From CAILZL01 sp963748005 (GTDB lineage: Bacteria > Pseudomonadota > Gammaproteobacteria > Steroidobacterales > Steroidobacteraceae), in contig CAVVHH010000002.1 of the NCBI GenBank assembly GCA_963748005.1, positions 372,001-436,000 on the forward strand: a DNA stretch of 64,000 bases, written 5' to 3'. Every line of letters starts with the position of its first letter. Within the stretch, counting starts at the first letter, position 1. Under the pieces are notes generated by a model. The model saw only the letters and a program-made list of their open reading frames with translations. It did no database searches and was not told the origin of the DNA. Shown piece by piece: positions 1 through 9,817 of this stretch. Both the position numbers and the translations under genes were made by a program.

Positions 1-33
1 GGTATCGCTATTGGAAGTATTCGTAACTGACAT
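1..33 (-). CDS. 5' end of an unidentified gene, cut by the window edge
   Basis: Only the first 11 codons are inside the window, reading MSVTNTSNSDT from an ATG at 31-33 on the minus strand. The start is supported by an AGGAG at 40-44 placed six bases before the ATG. No function can be given from this fragment. The rest of 34-257 is intergenic, with no gene seen. Confidence 0.45.
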   Translation of the reverse strand, partial: MSVTNTSNSDT

Positions 34-257
34 TCGGTGCTCCTGTGACCGCACGATGTAGCAAGTTGGGCTGCAGCCGGGACTGAGTAATACACGGTGC
101 ATGTGAACTGGTTCGGGACTGCCCCGGACAACCACTGCAACCGGCCAAATTATTCATATCGTGCCGCAATGAGTAGTGTCAGTCTCGCATCCGTATAACT
201 GGCGGCCTAGTCCGGTACCGCCACGCGCAAACTGCGGCAATCCCTTAGTGCAATCAC

Positions 258-1430
258 TCAGGCACAGGCGGTAGCCGTATCGAGCTGCGGCTTTGGCGCT
301 GCCGATTCATAAGACAGCACAAACCAGAAACGGCAACCACCGCCCGGCAAATTGGCGTACTCGAGCCGGCTGCCATATGAATCCAGAATGTTGCGGCAGC
401 TGATCAGTCCCAGACCCGTACCGTTTTCCTTGGTGGAAAAAAATGGTTTGAACAGCTGCGAGGCAACCGTTTCGCTGACCCCGGCTCCCTGATCCTCAAT
501 GCCAAACTCCACGCCCTGCTCGCGTGCCAGCAATTCCACACGAACCCGTGGCGCTGCAGCCGCCGTGTGCTCGCGCATGGCATCCAGCGCATTCTGAAAC
601 AGGATCATCATGGCCTGATGAATCTGTGACACATCCACCAGCAGGGTCTGGTGTGTGACCTCAATCCGGGTAACCAGCTGCACCTGCGCCGTGCGCGCCA
701 TGGGTTCGGCCATGGCCAGGAAGTCGCGCATCAGCTCATCACAGGACACCAGTTCCACCTGGTAGGCCCGTCGCTTGATCAGCGAACGCATATGACGAAT
801 GATATCGCCGGCGCGCAGTGCCTGCTGCGTCACCTCACGGAACACCTCTTGTGCCTTCTCCAGCCGTGGCTCAGTCAGTCCCAGCAAACGCTCCCCCGCC
901 TGTGCGAAGGTCGTGATCGCCGCCAGGGGTTGGTTCAGTTCATGGGCCAGGCCGGACGCCACCTCACCCAGCAAAGTCAACCGGCCCACGCTCTGCAAAC
1001 GCTCCTGCAATGACTGCATCTGGCGCTCGGCAGCTGCAGCCGGCGTGCAGTTTCTGAATACACCCACCACACGCGGTGTGCCAGTTTCCGACGTCCGGAT
1101 GGCGCGCACCTGCACACAGCGCCAGTGACTGCCATCACGCACCATGTAGCGAACATCCATGACCTCAGCCGCTTCCAGCAGACTGGTCACGGCCTGGCGC
1201 AGCACATCGATATCGTCCTTTGCCACTTGCGTATTGAACAAGGGACCGCCGCGCCAGCCTGGCTGATCGTCCTTGATGCCAAACAGCTCGCGCAACGCGG
1301 GGGTCCAGCGAATCTGCAACTGCTGGCCCTTGATCGTCCCGACGAAGGGCACGACGGCAGCCATTGACATCAACAACTGGTGCTGGATGTCGTGGATTCC
1401 TGCCTGCTTGACATGCTTAGCTACAGGCAC
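258..1430 (-). CDS. PAS-domain sensor histidine kinase (FixL/DctB-like)
   Basis: A soluble sensor kinase. An N-terminal PAS-like domain is followed by a HisKA dimerisation helix with HELNQPL (phospho-accepting His) and a HATPase domain with N-box FQNALDAM, G1 DQGAG and G2 GTGLGL. The HELNQP form is typical of FixL, DctB and other NtrB-like kinases that pair with sigma54 or FixJ regulators; no membrane segment is seen. The frame is open up to a TTG at 1565, but that would leave no room for a promoter for the divergent kinase, so a downstream start is likelier. I chose GTG at 1430, which follows AGGGTAGG; ATG at 1544, 1370 or 1364 are alternatives. No response regulator lies next to it, so its partner may be the REC domain of the divergent hybrid kinase. 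Confidence 0.8.
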   Translation of the reverse strand: MPVAKHVKQAGIHDIQHQLLMSMAAVVPFVGTIKGQQLQIRWTPALRELFGIKDDQPGWRGGPLFNTQVAKDDIDVLRQAVTSLLEAAEVMDVRYMVRDGSHWRCVQVRAIRTSETGTPRVVGVFRNCTPAAAAERQMQSLQERLQSVGRLTLLGEVASGLAHELNQPLAAITTFAQAGERLLGLTEPRLEKAQEVFREVTQQALRAGDIIRHMRSLIKRRAYQVELVSCDELMRDFLAMAEPMARTAQVQLVTRIEVTHQTLLVDVSQIHQAMMILFQNALDAMREHTAAAAPRVRVELLAREQGVEFGIEDQGAGVSETVASQLFKPFFSTKENGTGLGLISCRNILDSYGSRLEYANLPGGGCRFWFVLSYESAAPKPQLDTATACA

Positions 1431-1564
1431 GTGGCCTACCCTGAGAATTAACTCTGTAACAGCGGTGGGTTGGCATCTTACAATGTCGGGAGTATTCAGC
1501 CGCTGTGTTGTAGTTACGTACTTGCGCGTAAGCCATACAGCCATAGCACGGATCTGACTGGTCA

Positions 1565-3097
1565 ATGCGCAATCGGGAAATCACCTTGGACGCCGCGATC
1601 GCCGACAAACTCTTGCAGCAGGCGCCGGATGCACTGTTGCTGGCCGCCGCCGACGGCAAGATCCAGTTCACCAATGCCGCGATCACCATCTTGTTCGGCT
1701 ACCGTCCCGACGAGTTGCTGGGGCAGCCCATCGAGTTGCTGCTGCCCGAGCGCTATCGGGGCGCGCACGCACACCACCGCGCCGGCTACGTCGCCAAACC
1801 TGAGCAGCGCACCATGGGACGACGCGGTGTTTCCCTGTTCGGTCGCCGCAAGGACGGCAGTGAATTTCCGATCTGGGTGAGCCTGAGTCCCATCACCGTC
1901 GATGGCGTGATGCAAATCGCAGCAGCCATTCGTGATGTAACCGACTGGGAAGAACTGACGCAACATCTGCGTGAAGCCAGCGACGAAGCCAAGCGGGCCA
2001 GCCAGACCAAGAGCCGGTTCCTGGCTACGGCCAGCCACGACCTGCGTCAACCCTTGCAGGCGCTGCAATTGTTGACCGCCAGCCTGGAACGCAAACTGAC
2101 CGATACCGATGCGCTGAGCATCATCACCCGCCAGCAGCACGCCATCGACAGCATGACCGAGCTGCTCAATGCCTTGCTCGATATCAGCAAGCTGGAATCC
2201 GGCACAGTTCAGGTCAGTCATGAAAATGTCAATGCCTTCCAGGTGCTGGACGAAGTACGCGAACAATTCGAATCGGTGGCGGCCACCAAGGGGCTGGTTC
2301 TGGAAACCCAGATCGCCAATATCAGCCTGAATACCGACCGCATACTGCTGCGCCAGCTGGTGCAGAATCTGGTGGGCAACGCCATCAAGTACACCGACCA
2401 GGGCAAGATCAGCCTCAAGCTGCTGAATTCGCCGCAGGACGTCGCTATTGAAGTCACTGATACCGGGATGGGCATTCCACGTGACCAGCTGGCCAAGATT
2501 TTCGATGCCTACTACCAGCCACATGGCTCACGTCCCGACCGCCCCGGCGTGGGGCTGGGCCTGGCCATCGTCAAGCAGATCACCGAACTGCTGGGCTTTG
2601 GCATCAGCGTTGAATCACAACCCGGACGCGGCACCACCTTCCGCATCACCGTCCCGAAGGAACTGGTGTCCGCCCAGCAATCGACGGTGACGCAGCCGCA
2701 ACAGAAGGTGCAGAGCGTCACGCCACAGGGGCAATGCATCCTGATCATCGAAGACGATCATGCGGTGCGCGAAGCCATTGCGCTGGCGCTGGAGCTGGAA
2801 GGCTTTGTTACCTTGACGGCCGGCAGCGAAAGCGCTGCGCAGAGTCTTTATGCCGAGCACGCCGCGGAAATTGCCGCCGTGGTCAGCGATTACCATATCG
2901 ACGCCACGCGTACTGGCGTAGATATCGTCAGGAACCTGCGCAGCAATCTCGCACAGCGTCTACCCGCGGTATTTCTGACCGGCGATACCTCGCTGGCCCT
3001 GCGCAGTCAGAAGGATGTGCCCGATTCACGCCTGCTCAACAAGCCGGTGGACATCAACCGTCTGGTGCAAAGCCTCACAGAATTGCTGCACACGTAA
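1565..3097 (+). CDS. PAS hybrid histidine kinase with C-terminal receiver domain
   Basis: A 510-residue cytoplasmic hybrid sensor. A PAS domain (about 10-125) is followed by a short linker, HisKA with SHDLRQPLQAL (His158), HATPase (N-box VGNAIKYT, G-boxes DTGMG and GVGLGL) and a receiver domain from about 390. The receiver keeps its acidic pair (IEDD), phospho-acceptor Asp in VVSDYHID, Thr in FLTGDT and Lys in LNKPVD. No DNA-binding output domain or membrane segment is present, so output must pass through another protein. The DLRQPLQ form is common in orphan PAS hybrid kinases of proteobacteria. It is divergent from the kinase at 258-1430, and the pair could form one signalling circuit (inference). 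Confidence 0.87.
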   Translation: MRNREITLDAAIADKLLQQAPDALLLAAADGKIQFTNAAITILFGYRPDELLGQPIELLLPERYRGAHAHHRAGYVAKPEQRTMGRRGVSLFGRRKDGSEFPIWVSLSPITVDGVMQIAAAIRDVTDWEELTQHLREASDEAKRASQTKSRFLATASHDLRQPLQALQLLTASLERKLTDTDALSIITRQQHAIDSMTELLNALLDISKLESGTVQVSHENVNAFQVLDEVREQFESVAATKGLVLETQIANISLNTDRILLRQLVQNLVGNAIKYTDQGKISLKLLNSPQDVAIEVTDTGMGIPRDQLAKIFDAYYQPHGSRPDRPGVGLGLAIVKQITELLGFGISVESQPGRGTTFRITVPKELVSAQQSTVTQPQQKVQSVTPQGQCILIIEDDHAVREAIALALELEGFVTLTAGSESAAQSLYAEHAAEIAAVVSDYHIDATRTGVDIVRNLRSNLAQRLPAVFLTGDTSLALRSQKDVPDSRLLNKPVDINRLVQSLTELLHT

Positions 3098-3156
3098 CTC
3101 GCCGACTGCAGCCGCTCCTGGTGAATCAAGTATCGCAGAGCAATGGCTGCGCGAAT

Positions 3157-3471
3157 CTATTCTTCCGGCGCGACCGTAACCGTCAAACCCTCGTGCGCCG
3201 GCAGTATTGCAATCTGGCAGCTGAGGCGTGAATTGGCCTTGCGATCGGACAAGTCAGAGAGGATATCGGTTTCATCTGACTGTGCAGCAGGCAATTTTGC
3301 AAGCCAGGCTTCGTCCACATATACATGACAGGTAGCGCAGGAACACATGCCGCCACACAGTGCAGCCACCCCCATATCCTGATCACGCAGCACTTCCATC
3401 AGCGTCGCGCCAGCCGGCGCCTTCAGCTGGTGCTCGACACCGTCACGATCAATTACGTTTACTGTGGTCAT
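3157..3471 (-). CDS. 2Fe-2S ferredoxin (adrenodoxin/Fdx type)
   Basis: A 104-residue plant/vertebrate-type ferredoxin. The four cluster ligands are Cys39, Cys45, Cys48 and Cys85 (C-X5-C-X2-C-X36-C), embedded in CGGMCSCATCHVYV; Cys43 is an extra, non-ligand cysteine. The C-terminal RLSCQI segment is typical of the adrenodoxin-like branch, which donates electrons to cytochrome P450 and Rieske oxygenases and to Fe-S assembly. Spacing and length are normal. No oxygenase, reductase or isc gene is adjacent here, so its partner is not shown by context. The start is ATG at 3471 with only a weak ribosome site. Confidence 0.92.
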   Translation of the reverse strand: MTTVNVIDRDGVEHQLKAPAGATLMEVLRDQDMGVAALCGGMCSCATCHVYVDEAWLAKLPAAQSDETDILSDLSDRKANSRLSCQIAILPAHEGLTVTVAPEE

Positions 3472-3617
3472 GCTTGCTCATGAATCGGCACTGCGATGCA
3501 GCGCGGTCTGATTGCGGGAAAATCCGGGTAACACTGCAGCACCTGCCGCAAGGCGCGCGATTGTGCCATGTACCTGCAATCCCACAAAGATTTTTTGCTG
3601 AGCGTCGCACGACTGAA

Positions 3618-4577
3618 TCATTCCAGGGCCCGCGCATAGCGCCGCGCCAGCACCGTACACACGAGCAATTGAATCTGGTGATACAGCATCAACGGCAACA
3701 TGATCAGACCCAGACCGGGATGCCCTGCGAACATGATCTTGGCAATGGGTGCACCGCTGGCAAGGCTCTTCTTGGAACCGCAAAATACTGCAGCGATTTC
3801 TTCTGCACGACTGAACCCGGCAGCACGCGCCACATAACGCGTTGTCGCCAACATGATGCTCAGCAGCACCAGGGAAATTAGCGCCGTAAGCACCAGCTGC
3901 CGCCAGGCAAAGGTTGCCCATGCGCCTGAAGCCGCTGACTCACAGAAAGACGTGTAAACGATCAGCAAAATGACGCCGCGGTCCAGCCGGGCGAGCCATT
4001 TCCGGTGAGGCAGCAAGCGCTGCAATAAGACCACACGCAACAACTGCCCCAGTATCAGCGGCACGGCCAGCGTCATCAGAATGCTGGTCATCGCATCGGA
4101 CAACGGTACTGCGTGCTGATCCGCGCCAGTCAGCAACCGCACCAACAACGGCGTCATCAGCATGCCGATCAATCCGGAGACACTGGCATTGAACACCGCG
4201 GCTGCTACATCGCCTTTGGCCATGGCGGTCATGGCCACCGATGACGAAATGGTGCTGGACATCGCGCACAACAGTACGAACCCCAGCCGCAGTTCGCTCA
4301 ATAACACCGCTTGTGTACCCCAATAAAGCAGCGCGCCAAATACGGGGAACACAACAAAAGTGGTCGCCTGCACCAGCAGATGCAGGCGCCATTTCACCAA
4401 CCCGGCGCGTATCGCCTGCGGCGCCAGCATCACGCCATGGAAAAAGAACACCAGTGCAACGCCCGCCTGCGTGAACGCACCCAGGTGCAGGTAACCATCG
4501 GCAGCGCCGGGCTCCGGCCACAGCAGCGCCAGCGCCACTGCCCCCAACATGGCAATCAGGAACCCATCAAACCTCAT
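3618..4577 (-). CDS. Bile acid:sodium symporter-like membrane transporter (SBF-like)
   Basis: An inner-membrane protein of about 319 residues with roughly ten hydrophobic helices, starting at MRFDGFLIAML. It resembles the SBF-like branch (YfeH type) of the BASS superfamily; the stretches VFFFHGVMLAPQAI and LLCAMSSTISSSVAMT correspond to conserved membrane motifs of that family, the second carrying the Ser/Thr-rich crossover region. The substrate is unknown, as for most bacterial members; sodium-coupled uptake of an organic anion is the family expectation. The frame is open up to 4673, but ATG at 4577 begins directly at the first transmembrane helix, so it is preferred. It is divergent from the MscS-type gene. 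Confidence 0.82.
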   Translation of the reverse strand: MRFDGFLIAMLGAVALALLWPEPGAADGYLHLGAFTQAGVALVFFFHGVMLAPQAIRAGLVKWRLHLLVQATTFVVFPVFGALLYWGTQAVLLSELRLGFVLLCAMSSTISSSVAMTAMAKGDVAAAVFNASVSGLIGMLMTPLLVRLLTGADQHAVPLSDAMTSILMTLAVPLILGQLLRVVLLQRLLPHRKWLARLDRGVILLIVYTSFCESAASGAWATFAWRQLVLTALISLVLLSIMLATTRYVARAAGFSRAEEIAAVFCGSKKSLASGAPIAKIMFAGHPGLGLIMLPLMLYHQIQLLVCTVLARRYARALE

Positions 4578-4836
4578 CGCAACCTCGGCCGTGCCGGACA
4601 TCGATAGGTAAGTATCCCATTGAAACGTACCTGGGTACGACAACAAACTCGGGCAGTTGACAGACCGTCGCAAGTTTCGTTGCCCCCATCAACAGCAATG
4701 CGCTGGCTTCGGGTGACACGGACGATTATTCTGCTGATGCTCCGCCACGGCTCGTTCATGGCTGATGCGGACCAGAGCACGACACGAAGCAACGTGTCTG
4801 CGAAACTTTGGCTCAAACAACTCGAAGGGAGTGTCC

Positions 4837-7305
4837 ATGCGACGTCGCGCCATGTGGTTTGCGCGTGCCCTGGTACTGCTGTTCCTGAACTGCGCCATGG
4901 CCCTGGCGCAGGAGACACCTGTCACCGCAATGCCGGCGGCGTCCGGCCCGGAGATCATACCCACCACCGAAATTCCCGCACGCGCGGACACAGACGCGCG
5001 TTTTGCCCAGGAAACGATGCAGCGTTCGCCGGGAGAGAATGTACTCGTGCCGCTCGAACAGCGGCTTGACGACCTGGCGAAATCAGTACGCGAGCAGCGT
5101 CAGCAGTTCAAAACCGATGAACTGAGATTAATGCCGGTTATCCGCCTTGAAAGCCTTGTGCGGCACTGGCGCTTCTTTACGCGACAACTTGATTCCTGGC
5201 GTGCATCGCTCACTGAGACCAGGGAACGTTACCTTGATGACGCAGCCAATCTGGAGCATCGCAAGGCTGACTGGAAAGCCACGCTGGCAGCAATCGAAAC
5301 TGAAAGTGTCCCCGCTGCGCTGCTGGAACGAATCAATTCCGTGCAATCACAGCTGACACAGGCAGAGCAGACTGTCTATGCACCCCTGGACAAGCTGCTG
5401 CAGATGGGAGAGCGCGCCAATGCCGTCGCAGCAAATATCGACGCGGGCCAGCGAATGGTGACCGCAGCCATTGATTACAACGACAGGCGGCTCACCCGGA
5501 TCGACTCACCACCACTGTGGAAGATAAGCGCCCGGGAAGCCCGCAACGATGCAGAGTCCGTGAAAACCGGACTGCAGGTCGAGGCCGAATTCCTCAAGTC
5601 ATACAACCAGTCGAACCGGCTCCTGCGGCGCGCATATCACATTCTTGAACTCGCGCTGTTGCCACTGCTCTTCTGGCTGAGCCGGCACGTTCGCAAGGGC
5701 ATTGCCGATGATGCGGAAATGCAGGCTTCGCTGCGCGTTCTGCAACGCCCGTTTTCATCCTGGCTGCTGATGGTCATGACGGGCGTGCTGCTTGTTCAAC
5801 CCGACGCACCTATTATTCTGCACCAGCTTGTGCTGCTCATCGTACTTGTTCCGGTGCTGCGCCTGTTGCCGCTGCATGTGTTTAAGGTGCTCGGCCCGTG
5901 GCCATACATTGCTTCCATACTCTACCTGCTCAGCCTGCTCAGCTTCGTATTCCTGGCGAATACCGTTTACTTGCGTTTCTACCTGCTGTTCCTGACATTG
6001 TTCGCAATGACACTTATTATGTGGCGGCTGTTGCGATCGCGACAACGTTCCACTGCCCATGAGGGTCCGGTCAGCACTCTGGCGCCGGCAGTCAACGCCG
6101 TTCGCAAGGCCGGCTGGGCCGCTATTGTGCTGCTGTGCGTATCCGCCCTTGCCAACATTTTTGGCAATGTTTCATTGGCCGACATGCTGACCAACGCGCT
6201 GCTGTTCAGCGCATACGTGGGGCTGGTTCTGTACGCGGGCGCGCACGTACTGACCTCCGTGATGCATCTGCTGCTGGCGCGCAGCGCTCTGGCCAGGCTG
6301 CACATCGTCAGCGAGCATCATGCGGCGATCATGCGCGCGATAACACGATTGTCGTACCTGACAGCACTCGGCGGCTGGCTCGTCATCGCGCTCGATCAGT
6401 TCCGGATCTACCGGCCTATTTACGAGGTTTCAAGCACGATCCTGACCTACTCGGTAAGCCTCGGCAAGATCTCGCTGACGCTGGGCGGCGCACTGCTGTT
6501 TGTGTTCTCCGTGCTGCTGGCATTCTGGGTTTCCAAGTCCGTCCGTTTCATTCTGCGTGACGAAGTGCTGCCCAGCATGTCGCTGCCAAGAGGTGTGGCC
6601 AATAGTGTTTCTTCGCTAACCTACTACTTCCTGGTGATTACCGGACTGTTCGTGGCAATGGTGGCAGCGGGGCTGGATTTCAGCCAGCTGGCATTCGTGA
6701 TCGGCGCGCTCGGTGTTGGTATCGGCCTCGGCCTGCAGGGCGTCGTGAACAACTTCGTCTCAGGATTGATCCTGATGTTCGAACGGCCCATCCAGCCGGG
6801 CGACGTAGTCGAGATAACCGGGACATCGGGCAAGGTGCGCGAGATTGGCATGCGTTCAACCACCATCACCACATTTGATGGCGCTGACGTCGTCGTACCG
6901 AATGGAACATTGTTGTCCGAGAAACTGATCAACTGGACGCTCACCGACATGAACCGGCGTTTTGACGTCGCCTTCGGCGTCGCCTATGGCAGCGACCCAA
7001 AGCAGGTGCTGGAGTTGGTGATGTCCGTGACGAATTCGACCCCCGGAATCGCCCAACATCCGGAACCGAACGTGATTTTCAGCGGCATCGGCACCAGCTC
7101 CCTCGATTTCGCGGTTCGTGCCTGGACTGACTCTGCAGACTGGGTGAAGGTCCGCAGCGACCTGACGGTGCGAATTCACGACGCAATCGTCGCGGCCGGC
7201 ATCGAAATGCCCTTCCCGCAGCGGGATCTGCACCTGCGCAGTATTTCCCCCGATGTCAACGCTGCGCTGTCGCGACTGGCCGAACCGGGCACCGCCAGAA
7301 CCTAG
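4837..7305 (+). CDS. Large MscS-family mechanosensitive channel
   Basis: An 822-residue channel protein. A signal peptide (MRRRAMWFARALVLLFLNC, cleavage near AMALAQ) is followed by a periplasmic, charged, probably coiled-coil region to about residue 255, then many hydrophobic helices, then the MscS core. The pore helix reads GVGIGLGLQGVVNNF and the beta domain contains RPIQPGDVVEI and VREIGMRST, as in MscS. It is much longer than MscS (about 286 residues) and resembles MscK/YbdG-like large members. These channels release solutes on hypo-osmotic shock. ATG 4837 is preferred over upstream in-frame codons because GAAGGGAG precedes it and it begins the signal peptide. Confidence 0.9.
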   Translation: MRRRAMWFARALVLLFLNCAMALAQETPVTAMPAASGPEIIPTTEIPARADTDARFAQETMQRSPGENVLVPLEQRLDDLAKSVREQRQQFKTDELRLMPVIRLESLVRHWRFFTRQLDSWRASLTETRERYLDDAANLEHRKADWKATLAAIETESVPAALLERINSVQSQLTQAEQTVYAPLDKLLQMGERANAVAANIDAGQRMVTAAIDYNDRRLTRIDSPPLWKISAREARNDAESVKTGLQVEAEFLKSYNQSNRLLRRAYHILELALLPLLFWLSRHVRKGIADDAEMQASLRVLQRPFSSWLLMVMTGVLLVQPDAPIILHQLVLLIVLVPVLRLLPLHVFKVLGPWPYIASILYLLSLLSFVFLANTVYLRFYLLFLTLFAMTLIMWRLLRSRQRSTAHEGPVSTLAPAVNAVRKAGWAAIVLLCVSALANIFGNVSLADMLTNALLFSAYVGLVLYAGAHVLTSVMHLLLARSALARLHIVSEHHAAIMRAITRLSYLTALGGWLVIALDQFRIYRPIYEVSSTILTYSVSLGKISLTLGGALLFVFSVLLAFWVSKSVRFILRDEVLPSMSLPRGVANSVSSLTYYFLVITGLFVAMVAAGLDFSQLAFVIGALGVGIGLGLQGVVNNFVSGLILMFERPIQPGDVVEITGTSGKVREIGMRSTTITTFDGADVVVPNGTLLSEKLINWTLTDMNRRFDVAFGVAYGSDPKQVLELVMSVTNSTPGIAQHPEPNVIFSGIGTSSLDFAVRAWTDSADWVKVRSDLTVRIHDAIVAAGIEMPFPQRDLHLRSISPDVNAALSRLAEPGTART

Positions 7306-7711
7306 CGCTCGGCTGGAAGTAGGGTGCAAACGGGGGTATGAGGCGGCAACCATTCTGTAACAGGCTTCCGGTGCGAAGTCCCCTGTGCAATATTCGGCTT
7401 CCTGCGACCATCGTGGTCGAACCTCACCTGCCATCTACATCGGGAACTCATGAGGTGAGGACACACCGGACGAGATTGTCGATCAATCCCTGATTCACTT
7501 CTTGCCGGAACGGGGTAGACAACTTGCGCTGCCGTGGCAGCATTAATTGGCCAAACAGATGCCACTCGCCATCGGCGTAAGCATTCCTGCAGTTTGCTCT
7601 GCTTGTCCTACACCGAAACAAGTCGCTCACAAAGCGCAGTACAATCAGGGTTTTCGTCTAATCTAGCTTCCCGCCTTCTCCCTCCGCCGCCGTTACAGGA
7701 TATTCACGTCC
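7306..7711. other. Intergenic region before the pseudokinase gene
   Basis: This 406-base gap holds no gene I can recognise. Short minus-strand open frames occur (for example 7448-7630), but they lack ribosome sites and known motifs. A possible -10 element, TACAAT, lies at 7640-7645, 66 bases before the downstream ATG; no good -35 element is seen. Confidence 0.4.
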
Positions 7712-9817
7712 ATGAGCGCGTCAGTCAGCCTTGGGCCCTCCATCACCGCCGACGATCCGCAGCAGGTATTGGCTGGATGGCTCGATGATTACATCGCTGA
7801 GCGGTGTGATCTCGATGACTTGAACATGACTTTCGTGTCCGTGGTGAAAACCAATGTCGAAGCGTCCTGGGTGGCGCTGGCGCTACTCGATCAGTATCAG
7901 CGCCTGGGCCGCATCGATAGTTCGCTGGCGACTGTGCTAAAGACGAAAATCAATCAACTGGCACTCGGCGCTCCCGCCACGCTCATTGCATCACCGCTTG
8001 CTTTGTCAACAACGACGCGGCACACCGCGAAGTCCGAGACCACTCGACGTAGTGAAATCGCCGCAGAGCCACGCGTCGCAACGCCATCCAGCCAGGTCGC
8101 TTCGGAGCATCATGCCAATGCACGCCCTCGTTTCGGCGCCCTTGGTCACGCCACGGGTGCGGAGCCAGCATCGGCGCCACCAAAGCGGATTCTGCGCCAG
8201 CGCTACGAATTGCTGGAACTGATCAGCAGCACTGCAACCGGCAAGCTGTATCGGGCACTGGATCGTCAACGAGCCGGGTTGCCGCATGCTGAGCAGCATG
8301 TTGCCGTAAATGTAGTCAGACTTGATGAAGCGAAAGCCATGGTCTCGCCTGACGAAGTCTGGCAGGGATTTTATCGCGCGCAGTCGCTCACACACCCCAA
8401 TATTCGCAGCGTATTTGACGTAGACCGCGATGGCGATACCTGCTTTGCGGTCATGGAGCTGCTGGACGGGGAATTGCTCTCCACGTTGTTGCAACACTCC
8501 AATTGGCGACCTATGCCATGGCGGCATATTCGCGGCATTTTACAGGGCATCGGCGCAGCATTGACGTATGCGCATGACCGTGGCTTCGTCCATGGAGAAC
8601 TTCGACCAGAGAATGTCATGGTTACCCGCACGGGCGAGATCAAGCTGCTGGAACTTGGCTTTACCCGCCTGCATCACCAGGAACCATGGATATCAGATGG
8701 AGCAACGCATCCGGACGTGCATGACAAGTTGGGGCGTTATTCAAATCTCGGGCAATCAGATACCTTGACGCCACATACTGGCGACGATGTATTCAACCTG
8801 GCCTGCATCGCTTATGAGCTCTTGAGCGGTCGTCATCCTTACGATGGGCAATCAGCCACCCTTGCAAGACGCCCTGGCCATCCTCCATCCCGCAGTGCCT
8901 GGTTCAATCAGCATCAGTGGCGCGTGCTCCAACGTGCTCTGCGGCTGAATGCTGATCACCAGACAATAACCGTTCGCGAACTGCTTGCAGGTTTGGGATG
9001 CGGACAACCCACCGCTGCAGTGGTACCACTGAAGGCACTGCTGGCAAACCGTATTGAATGGCAACCTCTGCTCGTCGGTGCAGGGTCGCTGCTGATAGTA
9101 GCCCTGGTGGCGTATATCTTGGTTACTGCGCTGCCAGCAAAGTCTTCACATGGCGGTGGGAGTACTGGCACAGCTGGACAGCAGCCCAGGCCGCTGATGA
9201 GTGCATCATCAAATGCTTCTCCGGACCCAGCCAGGGCGATATCTGCCGATGCACCTGCGGAGGCCGATGTGCCGGCCATGCCTGTTGCAGTCGGCTCAGC
9301 TCCGGCAGCGGACAACGATGTGTTTCGATCCGTGCCGGACATCAATGCCGGCCAGCTGGCCACCACCCCATTTATCCCCTTGGCGGCGACGACAGGTGAC
9401 ACAGCATCGACGCAATTGACCGGTACCGGATTGCTTCAGGCAAAGAATGCTGTTCGCACCACAGGGCCGGCTGGCACGGTTTCATTCACCCAGGACAGCT
9501 TCGTTGCATTTGAGGACAAAGGTCCGGCAAGAGTAGTGTTGCGTCGCACCGGTCGCCTGAATGCAGCGTCACATGTTCGCTGGTCACTGATCGGCGGCTC
9601 TGCCAAACCTGGTGAAGACTATGCGGACTTGCCCCCCGGTATTGCGGAGATTCCAGCCGGAACAAGTGAATACACCTTGATGATTCCACTTGCTTCTGAC
9701 GCAGTGCCGGAGAATACCGAGCTGTTCCAGGTCAAGATCGAAGCTCTTGATGATGCGTCTCAGTCACCGACGACCTTCACCACCGATGTGATTGTGGTTG
9801 ACGATGACAAGCAATGA
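7712..9817 (+). CDS. Membrane-anchored pseudokinase with Calx-beta domain
   Basis: A 701-residue protein. An N-terminal helical region of unknown type (1-86) and a linker precede a Hanks-type Ser/Thr kinase fold (about 165-430), a transmembrane helix (452-474), a low-complexity Ala/Ser/Pro/Gly linker and a C-terminal Calx-beta domain (about 588-698). The fold is clear, but key catalytic residues are changed: the VAxK lysine is Asn200, HRDLKPEN reads HGELRPEN (Asp to Glu296, Lys to Arg298), DFG reads ELG (Glu314), and the glycine-rich loop is degraded to SSTATGK. It is therefore probably catalytically inactive. Topology puts the kinase fold in the cytoplasm and Calx-beta in the periplasm. Its stop overlaps the start of the paralogous active kinase, so the two are probably made together. 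Confidence 0.83.
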   Translation: MSASVSLGPSITADDPQQVLAGWLDDYIAERCDLDDLNMTFVSVVKTNVEASWVALALLDQYQRLGRIDSSLATVLKTKINQLALGAPATLIASPLALSTTTRHTAKSETTRRSEIAAEPRVATPSSQVASEHHANARPRFGALGHATGAEPASAPPKRILRQRYELLELISSTATGKLYRALDRQRAGLPHAEQHVAVNVVRLDEAKAMVSPDEVWQGFYRAQSLTHPNIRSVFDVDRDGDTCFAVMELLDGELLSTLLQHSNWRPMPWRHIRGILQGIGAALTYAHDRGFVHGELRPENVMVTRTGEIKLLELGFTRLHHQEPWISDGATHPDVHDKLGRYSNLGQSDTLTPHTGDDVFNLACIAYELLSGRHPYDGQSATLARRPGHPPSRSAWFNQHQWRVLQRALRLNADHQTITVRELLAGLGCGQPTAAVVPLKALLANRIEWQPLLVGAGSLLIVALVAYILVTALPAKSSHGGGSTGTAGQQPRPLMSASSNASPDPARAISADAPAEADVPAMPVAVGSAPAADNDVFRSVPDINAGQLATTPFIPLAATTGDTASTQLTGTGLLQAKNAVRTTGPAGTVSFTQDSFVAFEDKGPARVVLRRTGRLNAASHVRWSLIGGSAKPGEDYADLPPGIAEIPAGTSEYTLMIPLASDAVPENTELFQVKIEALDDASQSPTTFTTDVIVVDDDKQ

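Noticed and set aside
7302..7630. Short minus-strand open frames between the MscS and pseudokinase genes
   Set aside because: They lack ribosome sites, have biased shadow-like composition and no known motif; a group II intron end was considered, but no domain V pattern is present.
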